From: Polytrichum commune
Lineage: Eukaryota; Streptophyta; Polytrichopsida; Polytrichales; Polytrichaceae
Direction: 5' to 3'
NCBI GenBank assembly: GCA_950295325.1
Contig: OX485805.1
Span: 39,111,501 to 39,171,500 of the forward strand
DNA length: 60,000 bases
Both the position numbers and the translations under genes were made by a program. Positions 1 to 11,620 of this stretch are shown here, piece after piece. The notes under the pieces are model-generated. The model was not told the origin of the DNA. It did not search any database and worked only from the letters and a program-made list of their open reading frames with translations. Position 1 is the first letter of the stretch. Every line of letters starts with the position of its first letter.

Positions 1-664
1 AAACTCAACCAGTTCATCTGCAACTAGCAGTCGGTTCTCCACTTTCGTTTGAAACTAAACAAAAAAAAAAATTCAGGCTGAGTTGAAACTAAACGGAGGT
101 GGAGCTCTCAAGCTACCCGAAATGACCTTCACCCAAAATTAATTTGCAAGAGCTTCTTCGTCCTTCACTCCAAACCTCTCAACAAATTTGTTGCACTTAG
201 ATGCACTCAGCACAAATCAGGATATAGTTGAGTTGTGAATTGTAAATCTGATAAGGAACATAGGGACCGAGGAGCCCTCCCACTCGGTCTCCCGAAAATT
301 TGCGAATCTGCAGGTGATAAATGTCGTCATGTAAATCAATTCATCCTGAAAGTTTCAATTTCCTTTGCAATACCTCCCATTTCATTCGTTCTGGGTTCGT
401 GTAATGCTTGGTGACAATTAATTTAGCTCCATCCTCCCTCACGCGTACTAAATAAAATAAAAGAGATGTCCATGCTCCATGGGGACCTTGTTGCGGCACT
501 AAGACCGAAGCCATCGGTTTCCGAGAATCATCTTTCACATGTTTATTCGTGGCCCTTGGCCGAATTATTCTCCTGCCTACAGTGAGCGGCAAGTGAGACT
601 TATCAATGACATGATGTTGAGTGTTGCACTTGTAATTTTTGATTTGATTTTCAAGGATGAATTC
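1..664. other. Gene-free stretch, fragment of an AACCGGTT-type dispersed repeat
   Basis: No coding region is convincing here; the open frames are short and lack recognisable motifs. The first 50 bases (aaactcaaccagttcatctg and on) closely match 25180-25220, and related sequence recurs around 10260-10340, 43670-43700 and 44940-45120. This is therefore an end of a dispersed, degenerate repeat family rich in CAACCGGTT. Confidence 0.5.
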
Positions 665-810
665 AATGCAATTCAACCAGACTTTTTGGTCGGGAGTTTG
701 TTATCTTGCATACTTGAATACCTGCCATGTTGGGTCAGTTTTCGGTGCATGCTTGGAGTCGGTGTGAAGATTTGAACGAATAACATTCTACGTCGGTTCA
801 TGGAGGGCTA
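665..810 (+). repeat. Single arm of the foldback repeat family
   Basis: The sequence from 'caattcaaccagactttttg' through 'gtgcatgcttggagtcggtg' to 'cggttcatggagg' matches the left arm of the complete foldback element at 32785-33110. Only one arm is present, so this is a truncated copy. Other members lie near 22579, 41697 and 49500. Confidence 0.65.
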
Positions 811-1463
811 AAACTCATTTCAAGCCGCAAGCTTGAGTGAGTATCACACGTTGAAGCTAATCTTACTATCCTTTCAACATTTGGGGCATCATGCGTCAAG
901 TGTACAGAAAACAATTCTTGGAAACTTGCATCAACTTCAAAATCACTGAAAGAGAATTTCAGCATATCTGGGAAAATTTCAACAAGCCTTTGTGGCGGCC
1001 CTGTTCTGCAACTTCGAATTCTCTCACTCCAAGACAACGAAATATTTTTAAGGTAAGCGGGTCTTGAACGGACACTTTTCTCTCTGCACCCACTTCTCGT
1101 AGGATACAAACACGCGATTAGTGCAAGATGATCAGCAAGTCCAAATCGTGCACGTAGCCAGTTTCTTCATGGTTTTACGACACAGCTAGTATGAATGTCT
1201 TATGCATTGTCAAAGTAGAGATTCCCTGAGTCATTAACTTATGTCGACTATTGCGTCCAGCAAAATGGTTAACAAAATTTCTGCACGTAGTCCAATCTCT
1301 GTTCAATCACATATTATTTGCTTGGTGGTCTGTTCTTAGATTCAAACCCAATCATACACCACTCAAATAAGTGTCCGTGTAAGATCAGAAAAACCGAATT
1401 TGGCACATCTACATGAGCCTGGAATCTATCTTGGAAAATTTCTTGCATAACTTCAACTTTTAA

Positions 1464-1990
1464 GGTGGCAACAATCTTGTTTGCGACGATAAATTCCAAG
1501 TTTGAGCCCGTCAAGCTCTTTTCAAACGTGGAATTCATCGTCGCAAACAGATTGTGGCAGAATTCCAAAGTTTGAGCCTTCAAGTTCTTTACAAACTTGG
1601 ATTCATCGTCGCAAACAGGGTGTGGCGGAAGTCCAAGTTTGAGCCTTGCATCACTTCAGATTCTCAAACTTGGAATTCATCAACACAATCAGGGTGTGGC
1701 AGAATTTCAAGTTTGAGCCTTGCATTACTTCAGATTCTCAAACTTGGAATTCATCAACACAATCAGATTGTGACAGAATTCCAAGTTTGAGCCCTCAAGT
1801 TCTTTTCAAACTTGGATTTCATTAATGTCGCAAACAGATTGGGGCAGAATTCCAAGTTTGAGCCTTGAATTACTTCAGATTTTTCAAACTTGGAATTCAC
1901 CGACACAAACAGGTTGTGGCAGAATCCCAAGTTTGAGCCTTCAATCTTCTTTTCAAACTCAGAACTCATCGTCGCAAACAGATTGTTGCC
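1464..1990 (+). repeat. Minisatellite of seven 68-75-bp units, each with hairpin potential
   Basis: Units begin near 1491, 1561, 1629, 1703, 1777, 1848 and 1923. Each reads aattCCAAGTTTGAG, a 15-25-base loop, then CTCAAACTTGG or a close variant, then 'attcatcg..gcaaacag.ttgtggcag'. The two capitalised blocks are reverse complements, so every unit can fold. There are two unit types, a short one (cttcaagttcttt) and a long one (cttgcatcacttcagattc), in the order A A B B A B A. The flank at 1464-1493 (ggtggcaacaatcttgtttg) is an inverted copy of the unit end. Open frames crossing the array on both strands only reflect the repetition. Confidence 0.9.
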
Positions 1991-3735
1991 ACTTGAAGTC
2001 GCGAACGAAACGTACTTGTGTCTGTATATTCCTTCAAGCCTTAACGCGAGTCGCCTCAATTCAAAATGATTTTCTCCACCTCATCGACAACAACTCGTAC
2101 GCGGGGGCAATTTATTCCCTCAAACCTTGGGCATTTTCACATGAGGAGTTGCCATTGATCTCAATGTCAACACGAACTACATTTCCAGAGCAATTTTTCC
2201 CGAGTCATTCTGGGATTGTGGGCCTCAACACACTGTCCAAAGGTGTCGATTTTAAGCTTGGAAATGTTAATAAGTTAAGCCTAGTACCTAGATTTTTACC
2301 CATTTATCTAAAATTTTGTACTCTTCCAATCTGGACATACATAGACGTAAACCTTGAAATCTGGAAATATTTGGGCTTGTATAAATGACCTACATTCAAA
2401 TATTACATATAACATATATAGATATATAGATATACATATCTTATCATCATTCTTACATGTGAATGTATTTGCAGATTCTTTTTATAGTAGGTCGTGTTGA
2501 AAATAATTTCAGTGAAGTACTAGACCATGGGGAGACCCTTCTTTGAGAGTGAGGGGTTGATCACACCGGCCAGTTCATAGTTCATACACCAGCCATCAGC
2601 ATCTCCGGCTGTAATAGTGTGAAAAGTGGTGGACCAACATCTATTTCTGAACATAATCCCCAACAATTTTATGGTTGGAACCGGACGGAAAGTTTGGTGT
2701 GATCGGGGCATGAGAGCCACGTGTATGTGGGATCCCTTACTAGAACCCCCCTTCATACAAAAATTTCATGATGGAATTTAAAGAGAAGACTACGCATACA
2801 AATTAGTGAATCACAAACTACATAATGGTCTCATGTATGCACACGGGACATCTAAAAAACTAGAGTAAATCGCCTCAAACATGTATACAAATTAAACCAA
2901 ATTGAAAAATATATGTTAAAAAACAACAACAATCCTTGTATATATGCTCATAAATCACCTTTAGTAGACGAAGTTGACAATGCAATTTGACACAAGGGAT
3001 GACAAATATTTCCTCACATGGATGAATGTATATGTGAACTAATTGAGGGGCGGGGGGATGTACAAACTTTATTTGGATGAAATACACTCCTCTTGCGAGC
3101 AACCTTGGGGGGTGGGGGGGAGGGCATTTAGGGTATACTTACCTCTCCCTCATGTTTTAACAACTTAATGCATGCTACAAGTCTATGTATTTCTACTAAA
3201 CTAGATGGAACCATACCCATCCCACATGTAGACTTTGTGAACATATCGTGATGAAATGGAACTTGATATTATGTGAACTACAAACAACGGATCTTCCTAA
3301 CTTCCTTCACCTCCCACATCATTTTTGGTACAACATTCACATACAACGAGACACTTATTGAAGTTTGACATTTGAACTTACTATGTTAACATACGATACT
3401 TTAGCGTATTATTACCAAGTTCAATGTCCCATTTTAAAATGGTTGTTTGTTAAATTGTGATGGGTACATGTGGCATGGATGAGAAGGAGTAGCTTAGTAG
3501 TCAATACAAAGACAGATCCACCACTAACTTGGCCCTCTCCAAAGGTAACAATCATACCGGGTACTTTGGGAATTTTTATAATATAATACCCCGGGTGTTT
3601 GTGTCCCTTGGCTAAGAGGACGGGTTAGAAAAACCGTCATTGAGTGTACCTCATTTTTTGACTAAGCTAAGAAGATGGTGACACACTTTCAAAGATTGGA
3701 TGCTAAGTTCAAGTATTGTTTTGAGGAGCCTAGTA
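1991..3735. other. Gene-free stretch
   Basis: I see no coding region, RNA gene or intact mobile element. The frame reading 1825-2388 on the plus strand begins in the minisatellite and shows no domain. Short G-rich runs occur at about 3047-3125. Confidence 0.5.
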
Positions 3736-4126
3736 ACACTAAAGATTGTTTTTAGTGTCATAATGAGATGGTAGTTTAAGCTACCATGGTGACTTTTCTT
3801 CTAATGACACCTCTTATGAATGAGATCGCGATTTGAGCTGGTTGTGGACGATTGTAAATTGGATGAAATCTAGGCCAATTTTTGAAACAAAGTTTGGTGA
3901 ATGTTCCTTTACATGAAATATTGTCATGGAGGATTGAAATTTGGATGAAGAATAGTAAGTGACTGTGATTGCAACGTCGAAATCTACAATGTCCAAAAAA
4001 GATTACAAGGAATGGACAAAATAATGTTAGGTTTATGCTTAGTGTTGGTGATACTACACAATGCAGTTTACAATTAGTATTGAGCAAAGACAAATAGGAT
4101 TGGTGACACCAAATACAATGTTTTGA
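3736..4126 (+). mobile_element. MITE, family 'CACTAAATA' (about 390 bp, diverged)
   Basis: It starts with cactaaagattgtttttagt and ends with gtgacaccaaatacaatgtt, an imperfect terminal inverted repeat. The interior (gattgaaatttggatgaa, aaacaaagtttggt, ttaggttta, agtgttggtga) is shared with 33929-34314 and, inverted, with 58034-58430. There is no coding capacity, so this is a non-autonomous DNA transposon. Confidence 0.7.
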
Positions 4127-7100
4127 ATATGATGTAAATGTTATTTTAAAGGCTTTTAGTATTGTGGGCACGCTTTCATCAACTATAAGGTAGATGGGTC
4201 CTAAATGGTCACCTTTTTCTGACTATCCCATTTCTCCTAGCATATGAAACATGCGATTAGTACGAAACGGTCACAGGGAAAACCACTTCTGGCAAAAAAA
4301 AAATTGATACTTCTAAGACACATCACCAAAATGAGTCCAGCTTTTATTAAACTTTTCCCTTGAGTAGATGTAGATGATATTTATTACATTGGAGAAAATA
4401 GTTACCAAATTTGGCGACCTCTTCTTTGTACAAAACATGATGTTCTAACTAGACTGACCCGATATTTCACTGAAACAATTACTACAAAAAAGGACAATGA
4501 CTAAGATTTTCCAAAAAAATTCCAAAATATGTTGTCAACGGTTAAATATCTCTAGTAAAATAAATAAATTTGAAATTTTTTATAGCTTATAACATAGGAG
4601 TAGGAAAACTTGCCATATGTAGTGTCTTAATGTGCACAAAGTGAGGACCCCTAGAAGGTGGTTAGCAAACACAAATCGAGGATTCGAGACCAAACCCAGT
4701 TCTTGGATATCATATGAATTATCTCATTCAATGTGCAAGTGAGGCATCTCTTGTTCATTAAATGGTCATATAGGTCCCCCCCCCTCAATTATATTCACTA
4801 TTGAACCTAGAATGGCTACTAGATTTTGAATAGCACTCCAGTCTTCTTTTAACATAGGTCTTATTTAGATCCATTCTTGGAACCACACCAAACCACATAC
4901 TACTCAAATATTGGTGTCCTAGTAAGAGAAGTAACTGAGTAAGTGTTCTCTACCTTACACCCAAAGCTTTAAATGGCTACTAAAAACATATAGTGATTGT
5001 CGGGCCTCATAATGTGATTGCTCGTCTTAATTGTGCACTTGTATTTGAGTGGTATAAGACAAGGCTTGTACTGAACACTTGAAAAGGAGTGTGTTAAATG
5101 TTCAATGATGTTGTGAGCAAAACACATTAACCATCCTACATACAACTTCCAGTGAACCATTTGGGAGGGGTCTATGTGATCGATTAAAGATAAATGAAAT
5201 CTTCATTTTGGACTCAGTCTCATAATAATGTGGGTCTCTCAACTTTGATTCATAAACTTGACCTCACAATCCGCATGATTCACAATCGCTAACTAGATGA
5301 GACGATTTCCAAGGTAATCCAACGTTTAGAATTGTGCAAGGAGTTACAAGTGCTCGAAATAGGGCATGAAAAAACAAAGTTAACACTTAGTGAGTTTATA
5401 AAGATTGAATTCCAAACTACAAAATCAAAATGCTACGATTAACACTTTTTTTTCTTTTTTCTTTTTGCCAAAAAAGAAAGAATGAACTTTTTGTGAGGCC
5501 GAACTTGAAGAGGGTTTGGTACTTCTTGGAGAGATCATGGACACGAGGCATAGAGCTAAGGGAGTGATGTTGATTTTGGAATTGACCACGAACTCGTGTG
5601 GTCAAAAAATCACTTTACTAGGCTCGATTATCACCTTCAAGTTGTACTCAAAACGATTCTATAACTCTTGTATATTACTCTAGGAGAGTGAGTGAGTCGG
5701 TCCTTTCTCACCCCGGGTGTGGAAATACCATAAAAGAAATGGGGCTCAACTATCTCGGGACATGGATTTTGTCAAGGGAGATAAGAGAGAATGCAAATAT
5801 ATGTGTAAAGAATGTCCGACAAGGACACGCTCTTGTCAACCGCTTGTAAAAGTTGTTAAGTGTCTTATTATAGAGGGACGTGCATGCGCCACCGTGGGAT
5901 GATGTGGGATTAAGTTATTGTATTTATAATCCACGTCCACACGTTGGATCGATAGTAACGTAGTAGCATTACAAAAGTACCTAGATCTACCGTTTCCACA
6001 TGAGCTTGACCAAAACCAAATGATGGATCAATGAATGAGATTATGGATTTGTCCCTTACGATCAATGATGGTTCATGGATATCGTTCATTTAAAATAAGT
6101 GTAACATGTTTGTTACGGACATTGACCATGTGTGCATCTTTTTCTTTTTCTTTATGTTTTGTGGAGGTCCATAGTCCATTGCCCATTATTTCTTTCCTTT
6201 GATGTCCCTAGGCTTTGATTCAAGGGCATTGGGGGGGGGGGGGGGGGCTAATTAGTTTAACTCTTGGAAACAAAACATGCATGTGTAAAAAGGTCCATGT
6301 TATTCAAATAACTGTAAAATTTCAACTACTTATAAAGATAAGAGGTTTGAAAGTCTACCCCCACAAAACATGTTGGAAGAATTTGAAAAAAAAAAAAAAA
6401 AAACGTGGTGTTAGATAGTGGAGGGTAGTAGAAAATCCTTACAAGTAATCATATAGGCAGGAGAAATTACCATAACATTACTCAATACTAGGGTGTTTCT
6501 ACCATAGGTAGTGCGGAAAATTTAGGAAATTCATTTCATGCGTATGATGAGTCACCTTGCAAAATTAATGATACTTGGTCTAAGTGTTGTTTGCTCTGCA
6601 AGGGAGAAACAATTGGCAAGTGGATTTTGATTCCGAACATGGTCTGATATTTGATGATAATAAAATCTCTTCGGTAGGCTTGCCTACAGTTGCTTGCATG
6701 ACACCTCACTTAAAATTTGAGGCCAAATTTGCCTAATTCAAGGCCCGCAGTTTGCCATCTCTGGCCTCTCATTTTTAGAAAGGCAGTAGCCAAGCTTGGT
6801 TGTACAATGTTCAAATGTGCAAATTGCTTAGGATCATGTCAATAAGAGGGTATACAATCTAAGGTGGGTATTGGAGGGTATCAGGTGATATCCTCGTAAG
6901 TAATGGGGCTAGGGCTAGAGTTTCCACATGGGATATTTCTTAACACGCATATTCATGGGATATTTTAATACATATTTATCACTATATTTGTTAATTTGAG
7001 ATTTTCTCTTGTCTCAAATTAATATATGGACCACAACAACATGGTCTAATGTTTGGGTCGTCCTACCTAAACCATCTTGATATGAGTTCTTAATTGGGTT

Positions 7101-7984
7101 CTTGATATGAACACCCGCTTCAAAGTATTTGCATCTTACAACATTCTCCAATATTTGTGTGATTTTATCCATGTTCTTATATTTGTAACTATCTCAAAAT
7201 GCCGAAAAAGTCCCAAATTAATGAATATAGTGATATTTCATGAGTATTCTTGAAGTATATATAGATAATTTCTAATATTTGAAATCGATTAAAATTTTGA
7301 TAATTATTACTTTGAAGCTTTAAATTGGACCTTGTCTTTTATTGCATTGTGTTTTCTAGTGGAACTCTGATTACTCCCCCTCCCATGCCCTAACCTGCAG
7401 AACCAATTAAGGGTCCCAAACAAGCTCAACATTAAATATTTTAAAAGAATATAGGTGCTCTTTTGCACTGACATGAATGGGAGCCCGTTCTAGCTCAGCA
7501 ATATAAACTACCTATACATCAAGAACATATGTTAAGTTGAAGGAGGGCCTCTTCAAATATAGTATTTGAAACTAATTAAAATTTTACAACCAAGCTAATG
7601 AACCTAACCTTCCTCTTATGGAAATGGTCATGGGCATATGAAATGAAAATGCTCTTGGATTTTGTCGTGTTGCATTTACTTCAAAATTTCCAATCACTGT
7701 AAGCACAAATCTTATTTAACTCCTAAGCCATAGGAGGCCCATACTGGGCCTCTCCAAGCAAAAAAAAAAAAAAACAAAACATATTTCAACTACACACTTT
7801 CATTTTTAGCTAATCACGTCAAAATTAACTCAATCTATGATCAATTCATCCTCCATGTGCACTAATTGAAGAATTTGCATGAGTATCCTTCGATACAAAT
7901 ACATACGTTGTATTTTGATCATCACTGTCTAGGATGAGTTTCTTTTAATGTTCTCCTTGACATAAGACTTTGTATATACTATAA
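4127..7984. other. Gene-free stretch with simple-sequence runs
   Basis: No supportable gene is visible; all open frames are short and unrecognised. The stretch contains a run of 17 G at 6231-6247, a run of 18 A at 6386-6403, and C- and A-rich runs near 4777-4790 and 7760-7775. Confidence 0.5.
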
Positions 7985-8349
7985 GATTTCAACACGGGGA
8001 GGTCACTCAGTAGAGTTTTTGTGTACCACGTGCGGCGGAGGGGTATTTGTTTAGGGGCTATTTACCTCCAAGGCACGAATTAAAAGCTCCCTATAATTAC
8101 ATAATATTCTAAAATGGCCTATTTTTTTGTATCCTACCATTACTTATAATGCCCATGTCATTGAAATTTTTTGTAGTCTATATTCCTTTTAATTAAAAAA
8201 ACTGAATTTAAGAATGTATGCAATGCAAAAGTGATGGGAAAAGCATGGCAACAAAAAAATATAAAAATTACGTACCATTGCAAAAACCAAGTACAAAAAC
8301 TTAAAGTGAAAATACAAAAAGAAGACTTAGGATGGAACACAACATGATT

Positions 8350-8402
8350 GAGTGTGTGTTTACAAACACAACAAGATTGTGTGTGTGTTCACAAACACAA
8401 CA
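8350..8402 (+). repeat. Two-copy tandem repeat of about 27 bp inside the transposon
   Basis: The block gtgtgtgttTacaaacacaac is repeated almost exactly (T replaced by C) with 'aagatt' between. Each copy contains GTGTTtACAAACAC, a short palindrome. It is a local slippage product between the ORF stop and the left end of the element. Confidence 0.6.
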
Positions 8403-8497
8403 CCCGCTCCATAAAAATCCTTTATTCAAAATCACTTTACATGCTAGTGAAGACCAAAACCATATAGTGTGAAACACTTTAAGCTTGGTCATGAATC

Positions 8498-9274
8498 TTA
8501 TATAGTTCGTTCTGTCACAAACTTGGACAGTTGCTCTGAATCATTCCTATCAAGAGTGTACACCTCATTTGTAGAATTGTAGCTCATGATTACCGTAGAT
8601 ATAATGCAATCTACATCAATCCATTTGCTGTCCGTGTGATCATACTTAAATTTGTTACGGCCTGGATATTTTCTATAATATTGCAACATTACTTCGATGT
8701 GGGGATTATTAGGATTTCTCCTCCCTGATTCCTCCGTTCGAGCAAGGAGGTCAACCGCTTGCCTAAGTATTCCAAATTGTTTCCCATTGCGCCGCCGCAT
8801 AGCCTGCACCCTACCCACCCACCATGAACTGGAATCTACTCCGTTCAATATGTTAGTAGCATTTCCAGCTTTAACATCAGTCATTGAACATCCCCTTTTT
8901 CGTTTGGCAGCGGATTTTATAGGTGACAATAGCATTGTTGTGCTCCGTTGGACAAAATGCACCCCACAATCAGATCCTATAGATAACAAACTTGATCCAC
9001 ATGAAGATCTTGCTTGGAGACAGTTATCATGGTTGTTGAAATGAATACTATGTTTAATTCTTGCTAATCTATCTTTGGATAAAAAAACATTACCATTGAG
9101 TTGCGAGACAAACGTTGACTTGTAAATGGAATGCCCATCAACTTCTACGGTTGGCAAAAATTTTCCGGTTCTCTGTACTGAGGCTTCCAATTTCATCCAT
9201 TTTTGGGTGAATGATGAGTAATTTTTCATCCATCCCTCGTGAGGCATGCATACGAAATTGATTCTACTAAACAT
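8498..9274 (-). CDS. Transposon-borne ORF of unknown function (258 aa), possible captured host gene
   Basis: An uninterrupted frame opens with ATG at 9274, reads MFSRINFVCMPHEGW, and stops at 8498. It lies wholly inside the 1500-bp element, 218 bases from its right end and 505 from its left. The N-terminal half contains FLSKDRLARIKHS. Residues about 120-130 are basic (SAAKRKRGCSM), a possible nuclear signal. The C-terminal half holds WWVGRVQAMRRRNGKQFG, FKYDHTDSKWIDVDCIIS and YTLDRNDSEQL. I see no DDE or zinc-finger signature and no hAT dimerisation motif. The WVGRV..M..RNG block faintly recalls chromatin-reader (BAH-like) folds, but that is a guess. It could be a captured host gene or an accessory transposon protein. 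The deleted sister element lacks it, so it is not needed in cis. No stop or frameshift is present, so it has either been kept or inserted recently. Confidence 0.55.
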   Translation of the reverse strand: MFSRINFVCMPHEGWMKNYSSFTQKWMKLEASVQRTGKFLPTVEVDGHSIYKSTFVSQLNGNVFLSKDRLARIKHSIHFNNHDNCLQARSSCGSSLLSIGSDCGVHFVQRSTTMLLSPIKSAAKRKRGCSMTDVKAGNATNILNGVDSSSWWVGRVQAMRRRNGKQFGILRQAVDLLARTEESGRRNPNNPHIEVMLQYYRKYPGRNKFKYDHTDSKWIDVDCIISTVIMSYNSTNEVYTLDRNDSEQLSKFVTERTI

Positions 9275-9500
9275 ACATCCTAAGATCCTTATTTTCAGCC
9301 CCTATATTATTTTTACTAAAAGGGAATGGCCCATATTTTATACCTATCTATTTTACTTGTAATGGGCTTATGTAATTTTAATGGACCCTTCATTATTTGG
9401 AATTCTTTTATAATTTTTATGTCAAATGATTTTAATCCTCCCTATATTATGCCGCACGTCGTTTTTAAAATGCACTAAGTGACCTCCCCGTGGATTTCAA

Positions 9501-10412
9501 ACACATGAATATATAGAACATGATTTGTGAACTTGGTGAAGCTCGTATAAGTTGAGGATAAATGTGACCATATATTGAGAACCCACACTATTTAAGGGTT
9601 AAGGATCTCCCACCGGAGGTCAGGTGGGTTCTCTTGCACAAGAAAATGAGGTTATATGTGCAAACTAAGTTACCCCAAGACACTAAAAGTTGAATATCGG
9701 GGTCGTGAGATTCTTAACCTTAAGTTTAAAGGTCTAAGAGGTGCTATTGGGGCTTGAAGGTGTCTTCCGGAGGGGTGCGAGATTTGTTATTGATATTTTT
9801 TGGAAAATCATCAAAAAAACGACCCTATTTAAAATTAGACTATTTACCACGATTACTATTTTGATTAGAACATACACATATGCAGAATGAAATTAAATAT
9901 GGGGGCATTTGAGCTTATATGAACGCAGTGGATGAGTGGTGGCAGGAACAGAGGAGATCAGGGGAGGAGGGTTACATCGGTCAAATCCGACGGTCGAGAA
10001 AGCACAGGCAACGTGGCCTCACTAGAAGCCAGAAGCTGCTTTCATCGCCATAGACTTCTTCTCGATAATCTAGGCTCAACTACATACCGCGTATATCTAA
10101 TCACTGTTATCATACACGACTTTATTTTCACTTCCTCTTTATGATACATTGAGTGAAAAGTGGATTCAATACCCAACATCACATATGACATCGTTTCAAT
10201 ACATGTCGCCGATCATTTCAGAATAATTTGTAGAGTGTATCTTATATCAATGAAAAGAAAGCCGAAAGATATCAACACGTAACTAGTTAAACTTGGAAGC
10301 ACTTGGACCTCGACCAATTGTGTCTCAAACCTCTTGCGACACTTGTGTTGTAAACTGGGCCTCTCGGACATTTAAGGGTTAAGATTTGCAGGTGTTATTC
10401 AACAACTTTTTC
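9501..10412. other. Gene-free stretch
   Basis: A 70-codon ATG frame at 9932-10144 has no recognisable motif. Positions 10255-10345 (gccgaaagatatcaacacgt and on) match part of the AACCGGTT-type dispersed repeat seen at 25020-25210 and 45070-45125. Confidence 0.45.
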
Positions 10413-10590
10413 TTAACTAGATCCCTATATTTGATTGGTGTGTGGTTTGATGAGGATCAAAAAACAAACACCACAAAGATACATTTTCAAATTTATTTAT
10501 CTACTCCACACTTGATATTGAGCACTATGTATTCAGTTAAGAAACCAACAAACATGCACTTTTGATAATTATAACTAAACAAGGGGAGGT
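10413..10590 (+). repeat. Dispersed repeat, 'ttcttaactag...atttgattggtg' family
   Basis: The order of blocks (cttaactagatccctatatt, gattggtgtgtggttt, gaggatcaaa, cagttaagaaaccaacaaac, ataactaaacaaggggaggt) recurs in the same orientation at 31775-31990 and 33645-33870, and more weakly at 34850-35000. It is non-coding and diverged. I could not identify terminal repeats. Confidence 0.6.
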
Positions 10591-10801
10591 CAAATTTTCA
10601 ATCTGATTTTTTATTGATGCCTCATTGTAGTTAAATTGCTAATGAAAACAAGTCTTGTTGTGTAAATCTAATCGGTAAGTTAAAAGTTGGGACCGAAATG
10701 AAAACCAAACCGAAATAACACCGTCCACGTAATTAACCTAAATCAAAACCACATAGCAACCAATGGGGTGATGCCGATGTGGAGCATTGTTATTGGAGTA
10801 C

Positions 10802-11286
10802 TTAGGGCCACTTCACACGCAAGACTGAGAGCCCACAACCATTAATTACACTTCAAGCACTCTCATTGGTGGAAACGGTGGAGCCGGTCCAAGTTCACTT
10901 CACACTACGCTTGAGGGACCAACGGAGTATGGGAATGCAAGATGGATGTAAAAGTCTACATGGATTCCTACATGGCATCGAATGGATCATGTTTCATGGT
11001 CACTTGGACTTGAAGGTAGGCCTAACACAAAACCAGAAGACCATGATACTCCGAACACTCACAACTGTTGATTTATTCTATTATATCATGTGTGAGGACC
11101 CGCATGAATAGAAATTCATTGAAATGGCATTTGGTTGAGGGCCCGGTCACATATGACTTCACACTACACTTGAGACTCCGTGACCACCACTACATGATTA
11201 TGGAGGTGTGTTGGGACGGTCTTTGGACACTTTCTTTTGGGCTCTCACAATTTCATGGTCACGGCTCTTGTGTGAAATGGCCCTTA
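10802..11286. mobile_element. PIF/Harbinger-like (Tourist-type) MITE with TTA target duplication
   Basis: The element is 10805-11283 (479 bp). The left end GGGCCACTTCACACGCAAG pairs with the right end CTTGTGTGAAATGGCCC. TTA lies on both sides (10802-10804 and 11284-11286), the three-base TWA duplication expected of PIF/Harbinger elements, whose ends often begin GGGCC or GGSC. No transposase is present; open frames inside it are chance. Related copies are at 11621-12179 and 58815-58900. Confidence 0.8.
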
Positions 11287-11410
11287 GGTGCTATCATAGT
11301 TGGGTTTCCTAATGGCCTAATTAAAGTGGTTGTTGTTGACATTAGGAACACTATATAAATCAAGTTGGCTTCCGAGTACCCTGAGGCGAGTCCGTGACAT
11401 CTTTTGAAGT

Positions 11411-11498
11411 TTGAGCTTCAACTTACTTGCAGGCTCCACACTAATTTCAGATGCTTGAGCTTCAACTTACTTGCAGACTCCACACTAATTTCGGATGC
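11411..11498 (+). repeat. 44-bp tandem duplication
   Basis: Positions 11411-11454 and 11455-11498 are the same 44-base unit, beginning ttgagcttcaacttacttgc, with two substitutions. It is a recent local duplication between two MITEs. Confidence 0.9.
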
Positions 11499-11620
11499 AT
11501 CTGGGAGCCATAGTCAATCTGACGTAACTTAGTGGCCTGGTAGTTAATCATCACTTAACAATATGCCAGGTCAAACAAGGAGATGAGGACTAGAGTTATT
11601 AATATTATCTATGAAATGAA

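Larger units (their letters stand above)
7985..9500. mobile_element. hAT-like DNA transposon, full-length copy, with 8-bp target-site duplication
   Basis: The element proper is 7993-9492, exactly 1500 bp. The 15-bp ends CACGGGGAGGTCACT and AGTGACCTCCCCGTG are perfect reverse complements. They are flanked by a perfect 8-bp direct repeat, gatttcaa, at 7985-7992 and 9493-9500. Eight-base target duplications with short inverted repeats starting with CA are typical of the hAT superfamily, though a few others share the length. The perfect ends suggest a recent insertion. An internally deleted sister is at 45861-46421. The interior carries one 258-codon frame on the minus strand, which does not resemble a hAT transposase to me, so transposition probably depends on an enzyme made elsewhere. 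Confidence 0.88.

Noticed and set aside
1314-2059. Two minus-strand frames with repeated NLFAT.NS.FEKS words
   Set aside because: These are the same minisatellite units on the other strand; the protein repetition only reflects the DNA array.
1825-2388. 187-codon plus-strand frame
   Set aside because: Its first half is the minisatellite read in one frame (repeated SLSLELLQ-type words) and the rest has no domain; openness follows from the repeat.
3776-4171. 131-codon minus-strand frame
   Set aside because: It lies inside a MITE and has no match to a transposase.
11068-11358. 96-codon plus-strand frame with histidine-rich words
   Set aside because: It overlaps the end of the PIF-like MITE and starts before it; no domain.
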